From contig NC_045142.1 in assembly GCF_008831285.2 (NCBI RefSeq), positions 13,703,354 through 13,765,353 on the forward strand: 62,000 nucleotides of DNA, in the 5' to 3' direction. Under the pieces are notes generated by a model. It did not search any database. It was not told where the DNA came from and saw nothing but the letters and a program-made list of their open reading frames with translations. Below, piece by piece: positions 24,165-35,439 of the stretch. Numbering within the stretch: the stretch's first letter is position 1; every line of letters begins with the position of its first letter. Both the position numbers and the translations under genes were made by a program. Source of the stretch: Nymphaea colorata. Its lineage: Eukaryota; Streptophyta; Magnoliopsida; Nymphaeales; Nymphaeaceae.

Positions 24165-24690
24165 CCTATTTATAGGAGAAAAGGAACATTTTAAAAGGGT
24201 AAAAAAGGGTTGTGAAAAAAATAAAAAGTGTAAAACAGACATAGTACGTCATTAAAAAATTCAGAAATAACCCAACCTTCATCTTTTTTCCTATGATACT
24301 GTATACTTGTGGATCCACAGAAGTGTGCAGCAGCTCGATCTCATATCTCATATCGGGCATTGACCAGTTCCAAAGATTCAAGTGGCCCAAGAAGAAGAAA
24401 GAGGAGAGGGGGTTGGTGGAGGAGGAGAAAACTGAACTTTAGCCACCAGCGTTGTCATCGGATGTTGCTTGTCGATTTCTTCAATCGATGTGGCTTGAAT
24501 TTTTGACATTGATGGTCAATGGCAAAGCTCTCTCTAAAGAACGTAGGTGACCTTAGACTTAATTTCTTGCTTAGGTGGGCATTTGAGATCCTTTTAATGA
24601 TGTACGTGGGGGGCTATATATCTATATGATCCAATATATTGCATGCCTAAGGTCTGTTTTGTACAGGTGAAAAGTGAAAACTGGAAGGAA
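24165..24690 (+). repeat. Dispersed repeat R2, copy 2
   Basis: Second long copy of the repeat at 18,160-18,760. Confidence 0.65.
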
Positions 24691-24913
24691 AGCGCTTCTA
24701 ACGTCACAAAGCACCCATCTAAATATGCTTTCTATATCAAAATTTTATCCCTCTACACATCTCATTCTTACAGCCAAAACAATACCAAAAGCTGAATTTT
24801 TCATTATAACTCGTAACCATTGAAAGTTGATCAAACAAACTGATGGTCGCTAACATCATCTCTAAGAACTGATTGACTTCTAACCAATACTTCTGGCCCA
24901 AACCAGACGGTTG

Positions 24914-25628
24914 CTGTAATGCCCACGTTTTTATTTTTCTTTTTCTTTATTATCACAAAAAATTTAATAAGAGTATAGGCTATAATTGGTAGATTCAATA
25001 ACTGATAAAAATAGTTGAAACTGTCAACTATATCATAAAGGGGGCAGTCATGGAAAGAAATGAATGGGTTACCAAATATATACCTAGGTAGAAGTGGTAA
25101 CTGAAAATATTAAAAGAAACTAAAGATGATTGAGGGCAGCTGAGAAGCCTTCCTGAGAAAAATCATTTGGGGGTGTTGCTCACCATGTACTGGCCTTATT
25201 TAACCCCATACCTCAGGTTCCCATTTGCTGCAGCCATAGGGGGAAGGGTTCCAGCAGTTAGAAATTAGGAACAAGTGAGAGCTAACCCTTGTTTTCCTGC
25301 ATCTTGGGGTGAAGATCAAGAGCAAAGAGGCACTGGTCCATGTGACTGTTATCCGCAGCTTGGAGGATCAAGAAAGCCAAGGAGCTAGGGTGCTGACAGT
25401 AAAAAATCAGGGGCTATGCAGTTAGAGAGACCCTGGTAAGTGTTATATAGTTTCTTTTACAAATTATCTATATAGGTAGGTATATATATACATAAAGCAA
25501 GGAGAATTCTACTTGGTGGGGCTGAAATTATACATGTAAATGAATGTTTTGATTGCAGCATAGAGCAATAAGGTATGGGAATACTCAGCTATGAGTGCAG
25601 CATGTAGCCCTTGTACCTTTGTTGCTTG

Positions 25629-25666
<38 letters not shown>

Positions 25667-25960
25667 TGTTATAGTAGAGAATCTATGTATTTAAGCACCT
25701 AGATATGAATAGATGTGTGAAGTGTTATATTCTGGAAGTGATACACAACACTCTTAGTCTTAGACATCTCTGATTGCCTAAAAATAAATATATATATGCA
25801 TGTATGAGGTGTAATTACCTGTGTGCAGAAAAATAAATGGGTATTTTTTGGGTAATACATGACCAGTTTGTGAAGGAATATATATAATGTGGTACTATGT
25901 TCATAATATAGCTATATGAAGCACAATGTGACACCCTTGTGCTGGAATTTTCCGTAACAT
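24914..25960 (+). repeat. Candidate solo LTR (uncertain)
   Basis: Starts TGTAATGCCCACG, like the 5' ends of many plant gypsy LTRs, contains TTATTTAACCCC at about 25,197 as a possible TATA-like site and GGTAAGTGT at about 25,435 as a possible splice donor, and ends GTAACA next to truncated copia integrase sequence. No matching 5-bp target duplication is visible, so this may instead be untranslated sequence of another element. Copy 2 starts TTTAATGCCC, a possible mutation of TG. Confidence 0.3.
25631..25662. repeat. (TA)n microsatellite
   Basis: TA run; longer and more complex at the matching site 47,863-47,950. Confidence 0.95.
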
Positions 25961-27900
25961 GTGTTTCTAGTTCCATGAAAGTCTAAGTATGCTGAAATTG
26001 ATGGTATGTGCACATGAAAGTGATTGGAACCAGTTTGAACTGCTGAGGAACTTGAGGAACTGGGAATGATTCTAGGCAACTCAATAAGAGGTAAACTCTC
26101 TTTTAGCTCATCAATAGGTCTAGGTTTAATACATTCAGATCTGGACGACGACTTTAGCTAACTTGAATGTTTGAGGCAGCAAAAGAGGGACCACAATGAG
26201 AGTATAAAAAATTTCTTTCGTAAAAAATAACATGTCTAGATATGATGACATGATAAGAGATTAGTTTGTAACAAACACAGCCTTTATGACAGCTGCCATT
26301 CTCAATGAAGATGCAGGTTTGAGCTTTGGGTTCTAGTTTTGAAGCACGTCTAGGCCCGTTCAATGGATGGATGGTACAACCAAAGGTCCTTAGATGACTA
26401 TATTTGGGAACTTCACGTAAGAGCTTCTCTTACGGCGTCATTTGCAAGTCTGCAATAGGTAACCTGTTAATAAGAAGAACAGCAGTTTTAAAAGCATCAA
26501 ACCAAATTTTTTATGGCATATTGGCATGATAAATCATGGTGAGCCCAATTTCCACAAGATGCCTATGCTTCCTTTCAACTATCTTGTTCTACTAGGATGT
26601 GTACGGGCATGTTATCCATCGACGAATTCCTTGATTTTCAAGAAATGTGCTAAATTCTTTGCTCATGAATTCTCCTCCTCCATCTGAATGGAAAATTTTA
26701 AACTTTGTTTCAAGTTGACACTCTACTATGCTTAAGAAGGTTTTAAAACATGGAAGCGTATCACTTTTCTTCGACAAGGGAAAGATCCATGAGAAGTGAG
26801 AATAGTCATCAACCATTAAGAAATAATACATGTACCCTTCTCGTGAAGCACATGGTGCTGGTGCCCAAATATCAACATGTAACACTTCAAGAGGTTTGGT
26901 CGCATGAAACTCAGCTTTAGGAAAATGAATTTTATGCATTTTTCCAAGCACACATGAAGAAGAAAGATCTAATTTATGTCTTTCATCAACAGAAATTAAA
27001 CCAGCAACTTTCAACTAGTTTAACAACTGAAAGTGAGCATGTCCTAGATGCCATAACTAATTGTCTGAGTAAGAATTTTGAGAAACCAAAGAAGTATTCG
27101 CAGTCTTTTATTGATCGTCATCTCCAATACTGATAGGATTGCTAGTAGAGTCCTTCCTTTCTCTCGTCCACCTATGGAGTCCTTCTTTCTCAAGCAGCCC
27201 TGTGTGAAGAATCTTGCTCGTCTGCATATTCTTAACAATAAAACCATTAGAGGAAAATTCAATAGAGCATTGGTTGTCTTTGGTAAACCTTGCTACTGAC
27301 ATAAGATTCTTGTGTGCTTTAGGAGCATGCAACACATTTTTCAAAACAAAGGATGACATCTTGCTAGGTAGGTACACGTTCCCTATACTTTTAATTTGCA
27401 TCTTACTACCATTGCCAACTATAATAGAATTGGAACCATGATAGGGAACTTTACCTTGCATATCTTGTTCTAAATTTGTCACATGGTGGGAGGCACCTGT
27501 GTCTGGATACCAGACTGAGTCTTGAGTATTGCTGACATTTTCTCGGCTACTAGATGCATTATCAGATTTTCCCACGTTGAATGTCGTGGCCATAAACGCT
27601 TTTGGAATATCATAACATTGTCGAGCTCTATGATTTCTTCAGCAAAAATATTGACAAGTTACTCGTTGGCTAGACTGGTTAGTGTTATTATTTTTTCCAT
27701 AGTTTCCTCTTCCACCATTACGGCCTCTTCCCCTACCACCATTATAGTTGCCACGCCCACGGCCTTGGTCAGTAATAAAAGCATGCCCACACCCTTGGTC
27801 AGTAATAAAAGCATGCCCACACCCTTGGTCAGTAATAAAAGCACGCCCATGCCCTTGTTCAGCAATAAAGGCAGTGGCAGTGGCTTCAACCTAAGTCATC
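25961..27900 (-). pseudogene. Copia-A copy 1 pol: protease and integrase, no RT
   Basis: Read on the minus strand after gag. A decayed zinc-knuckle region precedes the protease motif WYPDTGASHHVTN (frame 27,593-27,108), followed by pre-integrase sequence with VGNGSKMQI and VLHAPKAHKNLMSVA. The integrase core (frame 27,014-26,592) contains LHVDIWAPAPCASREG, VDDYSHFSWIFPL and HSDGGGEFMSKEF; its C-terminal side continues to about 26,154 with NGPRRASKLEPKAQTCIF. Reverse transcriptase and RNase H are absent: sequence ends near 25,961 against the candidate LTR. Ty1/copia order (integrase before RT) is assumed from the family. Several frameshifts and stops. The same truncation occurs in copy 2, so it predates the duplication. 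Confidence 0.88.
27760..27868 (-). repeat. 30-bp tandem repeat in copia-A gag
   Basis: Almost four 30-bp units (core AGTAATAAAAGCATGCCCAC) that read on the minus strand as a 10-residue repeat AFITDQGCGH just before a Gly/Asn/Arg-rich stretch. Copy 2 has one unit at about 50,055-50,085. The unit length keeps the frame. Confidence 0.9.
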
Positions 27901-27923
27901 TGGGATGAAGAAAGGATTCCAAG

Positions 27924-28562
27924 TCATCGCTCTTGAATAATTAACATATCACATAAGTCAGACCACGAAGGCAGATCTTTGAATGCAGTAACCGTGGTAA
28001 TAAAAGATTCATATTCAGAATTCAGTCCATTCAAGGTATAGATAACAAGGTCTGTATCTGAGACAAAGTGTTGCACTCTACTAAGAGAATCATGTAAGAA
28101 ACTAATATGTTGAAGGTATTCAGTCTTAGACATTCCTCCCTTTTTTATGTTTTGTAATTCTCTTTTCAACTGAATAATACGAAGAATATTTTGTGAGGCA
28201 TACTGTTTTTCAAGGATGCACCAAGCATCTATAGCCATGCCAACACGAACCAGTTGTGACATGACTGGTTTAGTCACAGTGACTTTGATCCAACTTAGTG
28301 CAAGATGGTCTTCATGATACCATAAATCATAACCAGTATTTTCTTGTGTGTGTGCTTCATCAAGAAATTCAGGTGGAGCAGAACATTTTCCATTAACATA
28401 TTTGATCAAATTTAAACTTTTCATAACACTTTCAATTTGAGAACACCAAAGAAGGTAATTTGATTGATCAAGCTTGACTGAAACCAAACTTGAGAAAGCA
28501 TTCCATTGTGTACCTGGTGGAGTAGGAGTGCGAGGAGCGTTAGAAGAGGACAATGCAGCCAT
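27924..28562 (-). pseudogene. Copia-A copy 1 gag (UBN2-type)
   Basis: A 212-codon frame starting at the Met codon 28,562-28,560. It contains LDQSNYLLWCSQIESVM, AIDAWCILEKQYASQN, RIIQLKRELQNIKKG and YTLNGLNSEYESFITTV, the usual order of the copia gag core (UBN2/Retrotran_gag_2 family): W-x-x-Q/M, W-x-x-L-E-x-x-Y, L-x-x-L and L-x-G-L motifs. Gag forms the cytoplasmic virus-like particle. The frame is intact here but gag-pol continuity is lost just downstream. Copy 2 is frameshifted near its N-terminus but otherwise very similar. Confidence 0.88.
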
Positions 28563-28689
28563 ATTATACTAGAAATTTCTCCCTCGTTCAATAAACAGCC
28601 GATGAGCATAGTCAATACGATTTGAGTCTGATAAACAAAAAAGGCGACTGAGGAGGTGGATGGGACAACTGAAGGGGCAGATAGGCCTC

Positions 28690-29100
28690 AGTGGCAATCC
28701 CTTGTAAGCACGCTCCTCGGTGAATAGGTGAACACAAAAGGAAACAGCGCCCCTTGGTGAGGTTTGGAAACAGCGTGACCTTCCCTTGTTGAGAGACAGA
28801 AAAAGAAGTCAACAGCGTGCTCCTCGGTGAAGGCTGGAAAGAGTGTGGCCTTCCTTAGACAACAAAGGAGGTACGTGCCTCGCTGAAGGCAGGGAACAAC
28901 ACACTCCAAAAGGAAGGCACGTGCCTCAGTGAAGGCAGGAAACAACACACTCGGTGCCAGACCCTTGTTCAAACACTAAAAGGAGCAGCACACTCATCGG
29001 TGAAACAACCAGCTCCTCGGTGAAGACAAGATGCAGCACACTCCTCGGTGAAGGCCGTGGTGGCTTTCACTTGCTCACCACAAAAAAAAAGAGCATGAAA
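28690..29100 (-). repeat. Copia-A leader minisatellite, copy 1
   Basis: Between gag and the LTR lies a degenerate array built on words such as CTCCTCGGTGAAG and AAGGCAGGAAACA, with irregular units of roughly 28-60 bp. It occupies the untranslated leader. Copy 2 (50,920-51,300) has a different unit arrangement. Confidence 0.75.
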
Positions 29101-29287
29101 CCGCATGCTCCTCTGTGGTTTCCCTTGTTACACAAAAAACTGTGGATGTAGGAAGAGGAACTGGCGACGCAACAAGGAACACAGCAGAGAGAGTCGCTGG
29201 AAAATGATGGTGCCGGCATCAAACAATGGTTGTGCACCAGACAGGTGAAGCGTGGCTCTAGAAAGATGCAGGATACAGAAGACCAAG

Positions 29288-29615
29288 TTAAAAGAAAAGA
29301 TGAACACTCTGGTGTAACGTGGTTCGACTAAAATCAGCCTACATCCACAAAAAGACTCTCTCTTCTATTCTATAACCACACAGAGAGAGCACAGATATTT
29401 ATAGTCACTTTCTACAATTTAGATCCTTGATTTTAGGATCTTGATTTACACGACAGATTTGGGAAGAATTATAGGAGAAGATAGGGGTAATGATTTTTTT
29501 CTCATTTAGAGAAGATTGGTCAGTTTTAGATAGCTCTTGAGTTTTGGAAACCGTACCCTGTCCTTTGTAACTGATCCTGATCGTATCCGTTCCATAGATC
29601 TTATCATTGTTAACA
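29288..29615 (-). repeat. Copia-A copy 1, 5' LTR
   Basis: By comparison with 51,506-51,832. On the minus strand it starts TGTTAACAATGATAAG and ends near TTTTCTTTTA, where copy 2 has TTTCA. Most of the primer site next to it has been lost in this copy. No 3' LTR was found, so the element is truncated. Confidence 0.75.
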
Positions 29616-29639
29616 AATCTAGCACAGCTCTATGTTACA

Positions 29640-30240
29640 GTAATTTCTGAATATTTTCTCCAAGAAGAAAGTCATTCTGCTGGACCAGAAACCCCGGAAG
29701 AGGCTTGGTGATTGTTATGAGAGAGATGGGCTCTATCTACTACATTAACTTGAACACAAACAAGGCATTTCCAGCTGACAAGAAGAATGAAGAATCACTC
29801 CTATGGCACTATAGGTTGGGACATTTGTATGATCTAATTCTCAAAACTGTCTTTCTTAAGCTCATCTACAATTTTCCAGTATGTGAGACATGCAATTACG
29901 CAAAGATGACTGGACCATCATTTCCTAAATCTTAAATAAAAAGCCAATATTGCTTCAACTTGGTCCAGGCAATGTATGGGGCCCGGCTTCTGCTGTTTAC
30001 AATTTTATTTTCAGATACTTTCACCTGTTAAAAGATGACAAATGATGGATGAGTTGGGTGTTCTTCCTCAAGAAAAATGGATGAAGTCTGTTTTATTAGC
30101 AGGCATTGTATGGCCACTAGCAATATCCTATATTAACAAAAGTCACGCACTGGGTGAATTTTATCCAATCTTAAGACTGTGAAAGGTTCCAGATTAGGTT
30201 GAGAAGGACTTGGTTTCACATGAAAGACCCACAAATATTA
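29640..30240 (+). pseudogene. Older copia pol relic (plus strand), copy 1
   Basis: The frame at 29,705-29,935 reads MGSIYYINLNTNKAFPADKK then ESLLWHYRLGHLYD and FPVCETCNYAKM, that is the pre-integrase H-x-R-L-G-H and C-x2-C zinc-binding region of copia pol. KSQYCFNLVQ and FRYFHLLKDD follow in broken frames, as the start of the integrase core. The relic has lost all else. It lies head-to-head with the copia-A LTR, which abuts it at 29,615. Confidence 0.75.
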
Positions 30241-30429
30241 TTAACTCAAAAATTTTTGGTGGTGGTGAACCCTCTGCTAGGTTAAAAGAATCAAAACTTA
30301 GCTGGAACAATCTTGACATCTGGGCTGGGCCTTGTTCTCTCTATGTGTTTGAAGTTGAACTCCTGTCCTCAGAAGAGGGGTTGACCTTTTCGTTGTTGTT
30401 ACCTCATTGCCATCCAGACATCCTTTGTC

Positions 30430-30620
30430 TTTCTCACTCCTCTTTTTTGCTTATATTGTCATTTCTTTGCTGTTCTTAATTTGAAATTTGGTGGTTTTTT
30501 GTCATCCACTTTATAATTTTTTTTCATTTTATCTGTGAAAATTGTTTCAAATCAACCTATTTGAATCATACCAGTTTGTTATCGGCCCGATATTTGATCA
30601 AATTATAATTGGCATGCAGA
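30430..30620 (+). repeat. Dispersed repeat R3, copy 2
   Basis: Non-coding relative of 23,760-23,965. Confidence 0.65.
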
Positions 30621-31160
30621 GTTCTATATTTTATTAAATAATCACATTCCTAGTCCCATGAGTTCTTTTCGGCGATTGCCTGGGCCTCCTATTTTACACC
30701 CCTACGCATGTCCAATGATATTGGATCTTGTAGGTCGGTGCAGGGTTGGAGTATTTTTTTTTATAAAGAAGTGTATATTTTGGTATATTTACTTTTTCAT
30801 AAACCCTTTTTGTCCTTCTAAAAGTCTTTTTTTTTACTTAGACATGTTATTTTGGTTATTAAGCACCCATATGCATAATTTTTCATGCATAAGACCATAT
30901 AAGACACTAATTTTAGATCTGGCTTTCCATAATGCCCATGCCCATGTGAGTAGAGTCAAATGTCCTTCAACTGGCATACATAGTGCTTCCAAGCTCCATC
31001 CTTGCGCTAGTATAGCACATTGCTCTCGATCCGACCAGGTCGACTGGAAACTGAAAGCATGTCATCGTCGTTTAAGAAAAGTCATTCCTGGGATTCAAAG
31101 AAAAGTCAGCCGAATTTTTCTCCTTTAACTGGCCCTTGCATCCAATTAAGACGAACCGAT
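30600..31160 (+). repeat. Dispersed repeat R4, copy 1
   Basis: Shares GGCATGCAGAGTTCT, CCCATGAGTTCTTTT and GTCCAATGATATTGG with about 42,165-42,290 and 52,820-52,940, and a later part (GTGAGTAGAGTCAAATGTCC-like) with 42,900-43,000, 53,150-53,260 and 35,780-35,860. The gypsy element at 38,935 inserted into a copy of this repeat. Confidence 0.75.
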
Positions 31161-32690
31161 GCAATTAATTTCTGGTAAATAAAACTTACAAGTACAAATT
31201 GTTTTGTGTGGATAAAAACCATCACAGTGCATTTGCATTGACCAGTTGTTTGAAAATGGTCTTTTGAAAGCAGTTTTTAATTATACAAAATAACCACTCT
31301 ACTGCAGAAGTAGCTGCCTGAAATGTATGAACATAACTAAAGTTTGTGTGGCACCAGCCATCATGTAGCTCCACCACGGGACTTACCATGACACAAGATA
31401 ATTCATTTGAATTTGAATGAACCTGCAATTGTGGGTGACCTTATACAGAATAGGCTCTGTAACTAGGGAAGATCTCTATATTTTAATTTTAATTGGTTAT
31501 GTCTTAACGCAAAATACAAGGTCGGCCGAATGCTATTGGGCCCAGCTATCATTAATTAACAAATAAGAATTATTAATTTGTCAGTCATTTGACCCAAATA
31601 ATGTCAATGTTTAATTGACACCATATTTTTTTCGTTTAAGATTTAGAAAAAGAATTATAACAATTAACTATCAGATATTTCATGATTTTGTCATCTAGCT
31701 ACCTCTAGCTTTGATAGTCATAGCACCAACTTCATCCACATTTTCTTTTCCCCAGCCCTGCAAATTAATCATCGGCAAAAACATTTTCATAAAATTAGAC
31801 CAAACTGATAGATATAAATTTCAAAAAAATGACAAAGTATATTATTTTGCAAACATGTACGAAGGTTATTATAATGTACTGCTGAAGTTGATAAAAACAA
31901 AATCATTATCAATAGAATATTGATAAAAAAACATACAAAGACAAAGAAAATAGTGCGTGAGCACCCCGGTCGTCAGGAAGGGGATGTTCAAGTAATATTG
32001 ACAAAGTTACTCTTTGATGTAGATTCATTACTTATTCTTTCTACTAAAAGGGATGGCAGCCTAACTCCCAACAGAGTTTGCATCGAAAGTGACAAAGAAA
32101 ATTGTGGTGGTGTTCTTATGTCCGGGTGGTTTAAGAGATCGATTCGATCCTCCTTTGTACATTAAGTTGTGCTTGATAGTTTGATGTATAGCATTAAAAG
32201 GTATGCTTTAAAAGATCCTCAGCTTAAACAAACTAAAGATTTATGTAGCATGGATCTTAAGTCCACGTATATTAACAATGATAGATTTAAGGTCGGACGG
32301 GGGGGGAGTCTCGACCTGATCTGGTCCCTGGTGAAACAAATACAACCACAACAATAAAGACAAGCTATTGGCAACACCTTTTGTGGTTGTAAATAAGTTT
32401 ATTGCCAACTCGCAAAAGACCAATACTCGTCCTTGCCCTTTCGAGCATTGCCAAAAACGTTTCGCTAGCCTCAGATCACCTGCCTCCATTTTAGAAGTGC
32501 ACAGACTGGTCATTCCCAGCTTTTATCTAATGACCTGCCCGCGTTGAGAAAACTTGACAAAACAATGTAAATATGAAAATTTAGGTGGATAACGACAGAT
32601 TCAGATTAGACATCCCTATCAAGTCTGAATTAAGAATGCATTTATAAAAGAAAGAATTGTTAAAATTTACTTGTTTCCACCATTCCTCCC
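31161..32690. other. AT-rich non-coding part of D1
   Basis: Open frames at 31,711-31,923 and 31,920-32,165 keep their ends in the second copy (54,030-54,484), but this is expected from duplication and no domain is recognised. About 32,310-32,560 (word AAATACAACCACAAC) recurs at 54,640-54,860 and 56,515-57,060. Confidence 0.5.
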
Positions 32691-32698
32691 GTTCTACT

Positions 32699-34627
32699 TC
32701 AAACTTCCCAGCCATGGAAAAATGATGCATTTGATGTAATCAAAGCATGGGTTTCCTTCAACAATATTGGGTGGGCAGTAAGCTTATTGATTTCAACATG
32801 AACTTCTGGCTACAAGATCCAAGATCAAAGAATAGATCAGTTTTCAGCACAAAGAAACTAACCAGCCTCAATCGATAGGACAAGCTTCTACAAGAGGAAG
32901 AAACTAATCTAGCATGCACCTTAGAAAGGACAAGCTTCTGTGAATCAATCATGCCCATCGAGTCTAGACCTTGATTAATTCTCCCTCCTTGCTGATATCC
33001 ACATCTGCAGTGCCTAATAGGACCATAACTAGTTCAGATCTGATGAGATAACTCAGATCTTCTCTAGAAGAGAAATTAACTCATGATCAACTAAGTCAAA
33101 ACCAGCTTCATGCCATCAAGGGACAAAATGCAAGTTCCGACTAAAATTGACTTGATACTGATGAAACTACAAAGAAAAGGAGGTAATTCGGAAATTCAAA
33201 CTGTTGCAGTCTTAAGATATTAGAAGCAAAGTAGTTTACAAACCAAATCATGAGAATATATATTGTTACATTAAAGAGTGGCAGCTCTTTGCAAATGCAC
33301 CATGTCTCAAACAGCAACTATACTTAGTAAGTAGATTACAACTGTGACATGTAACTTGTTTCCAATAGCTATAGGTGTGCCATCAGTCTTAAGAATTATA
33401 TTTATAATTTCATCAATACATTCTATTTGTTGAGTGCATTGGCCACCTGTAACAACATTCTAGAAATAAAATCAGCATTAACCCAATAGAAGATATACCA
33501 AGATAAGATCGAGAGAAAGGATTAACTAGACCAAGTAAGGTTACTAAAAATAGCAAGAAGGCAATAGACAGTATAAAGGCTATAAGCCCTAAAGATCTTG
33601 GATGCTCCATGAGCAGCAATTAGGGCATGGACATCGGCAAAGAGGAATTCTTACATCCATCCTAGTGCTACATAGTAATGAGACTAAATAATCACCTTAC
33701 CCATGTGTTGCAGGAGGAAGGCCTTGAAGTTCTTCTGTATAAGGTGGCATATCAAAAAGTACAAAGTCATAAAATTCTTAACAAATAAGTAGATTATATT
33801 GATTTCCAAATAAGTATATTCATGCATACAAAGTATGTGAAATGGATCAAAGAAAGTAGGTCTTACAAAAGCTTTGAATGCTGGGCGATGTGCAGCCATC
33901 TCATATAAGCAATTTGCAAACCATATCCAAAACTTATACTAAAAAAATTAGTACAATTATCATACAAAAATATTGGCCATCATGGAAAAAATGAGAGAGA
34001 GAAGAGACCAAATATCAGATTTGAAACCATATTGAATGGCTGAATATAGATCGTTAGAGAGAGTTATAAGATTACATAGGTTAGCCATAATCTACTACAC
34101 CCATTTTCAAAGACCCAGAGGAATTAATCAACAAAAGAATATCCAAAACAAAACGAGCAGAAGCTATGGTACAAATGCATGCTTGAAATGTAGAATGCTT
34201 TGTAGCTACACCTACTAAAAACACTGATATTCTCTTTGACTTAGCTATTACTTACAAGACACACTATTAGAAAAGTGACTCGTAAAAGATGGTAGAGACA
34301 TTATGGAGGATGACCACCATTGCATATGCAAGACAGCTTGTGTATAAAAATATAAATAAACATGCATTAAAAGATAGATATAAATACGCAGATAAATAGC
34401 TATATGTAATACATAAACAAATAGAGAACTAATGTAAATGTGTACGACATTATCATTTCAAATAATATGTCACCTTTGAGTCTTTGATAACTATGAAGAA
34501 ACCAAATGTAAAATTAGGACTCGTGTGTAAAAAAAGTGTAGCAAATACCACCAAACTACCTTATATGTATCTGCACTGCCCTTTCAAGATAATCTAAGAT
34601 GCCCTCTATTGTTCCTTGCAACACCAC
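32699..34627 (-). pseudogene. Unidentified host gene, exon-like series, copy 1
   Basis: Minus-strand blocks bounded by splice-like AG/GT sites: 34,627-34,560 (LQGTIEGILDYLERAVQIH), about 33,935-33,867 (EMAAHRPAFKAF, donor GTAAGA), 33,776-33,701 (FYDFVLFDMPPYTEELQGL, donor GTAAGG), about 33,640-33,594 (ALIAAHGASKIF), 33,446-33,355 (DEIINIILKTDGTPIAIGNK), 33,004-32,920 (MIDSQKLVLSK) and 32,809-32,699 (VEINKLTAHPILLKE, ending HGWEV plus a stop). Other copies at 55.0-55.9 and 60.6-61.8 kb. Phases of the last three blocks agree. This copy has a 1-bp loss in the second-last block, a damaged block near 33.9 kb and GT changed to TT at 33,353-33,354. I do not recognise the protein. Confidence 0.55.
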
Positions 34628-34960
34628 CTTTGAAGACAAATAAAATAAAACATCAACCTCGTATTTGAAAATAATTAACATGGCATTATTATAAGACTTG
34701 TCAGTTTCACACAGAAAAAAACCTCAAAACGATCAAATGTGGTCAGACTAAGAGAAAAGATAATGAAAGATATACAAAACGTGTCATTTCTAAAATTCTA
34801 ACTTTTAGATCCACAAGGGGGGAGGGAAAGAGTTGAACGTGCAATAACCAGAAACACACAATTATGACCAAATAAAACCCTTACTTATAGGTGACAAAAG
34901 TCTAGAACTTTTGTTCCTATGATAAACAATTCATTTCTACGTGTTGGACTTTTTTCATGG

Positions 34961-35008
34961 CTGGACCTTAGCCCCGGTGTACATTCAATTGGTGCAAAAA
35001 AAAGCAGT
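34961..35008 (-). pseudogene. Short relic of the aspartic protease 3' end
   Basis: Minus strand keeps FAPIECT codons and the flanking bases to the stop region; about 38 of 43 positions match 45,943-45,985 by eye. No further protease sequence is found on either side. Confidence 0.5.
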
Positions 35009-35439
35009 CTGATTATTCAATGTTACTCTACTCGTTCATAAGGACTATTTGATTCATTATATTGAATGGATGAGAGAAAACTAATGAAAAAAGTAATGGG
35101 TATTTTTATCATCTAGTATTAGTTTATACTTTTTTTTTTCTTCATCTTTCTCTCAACCGTTAAGTGGGTGAATCTTAATATGGCCAGTAATTGGCTGGCG
35201 TTACATGGCTACTAACAATATTTTATGTTATCAAAGTCTTGCATTGAGTGATGTTTAACCACTCTCAAGACTGTAAAAGGTTTCATGTTTGAGTTGAAGT
35301 TGGACTTGCGTTTCATTCTTAAACCAAAATTCAAAACCATCAAACACCCCCTAAAAGAGCAGTCGACCGTTTGTTTGTTCGTGGCCATTCTCTCGGGCCA
35401 GGCTATCTATAATAGCATGTAATCATCTTTTGACATCAT
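35009..35439. other. Non-coding stretch
   Basis: AT-rich; no gene, element end or clear repeat boundary seen. Confidence 0.4.

Larger units (their letters stand above)
24865..33670 (+). repeat. Direct duplication D1, copy 1
   Basis: Same order and orientation as 47,051-55,967: candidate LTR, copia on the minus strand with its LTR, older copia relic, R3, AT-rich non-coding DNA and exon-like fragments. Beyond 33,670 the similarity passes to the third partial copy at 56.5-62 kb. By-eye similarity is high but clearly not identical, with indels in both copies. Confidence 0.92.

Noticed and set aside
27760-27868. Short regular repeats as a CRISPR array
   Set aside because: Units are contiguous without spacers and lie in a retrotransposon gag gene of a plant.
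31711-32165. Two adjacent frames kept in both D1 copies
   Set aside because: No recognisable family; their shared ends are explained by duplication, and the sequence is strongly AT-rich.
33413-33619. Hydrophobic 68-codon frame resembling a membrane protein, also at 55,580-55,912 and 61,291-61,494
   Set aside because: It runs through a T-rich putative intron between two exon-like blocks; hydrophobicity comes from T-rich codons.
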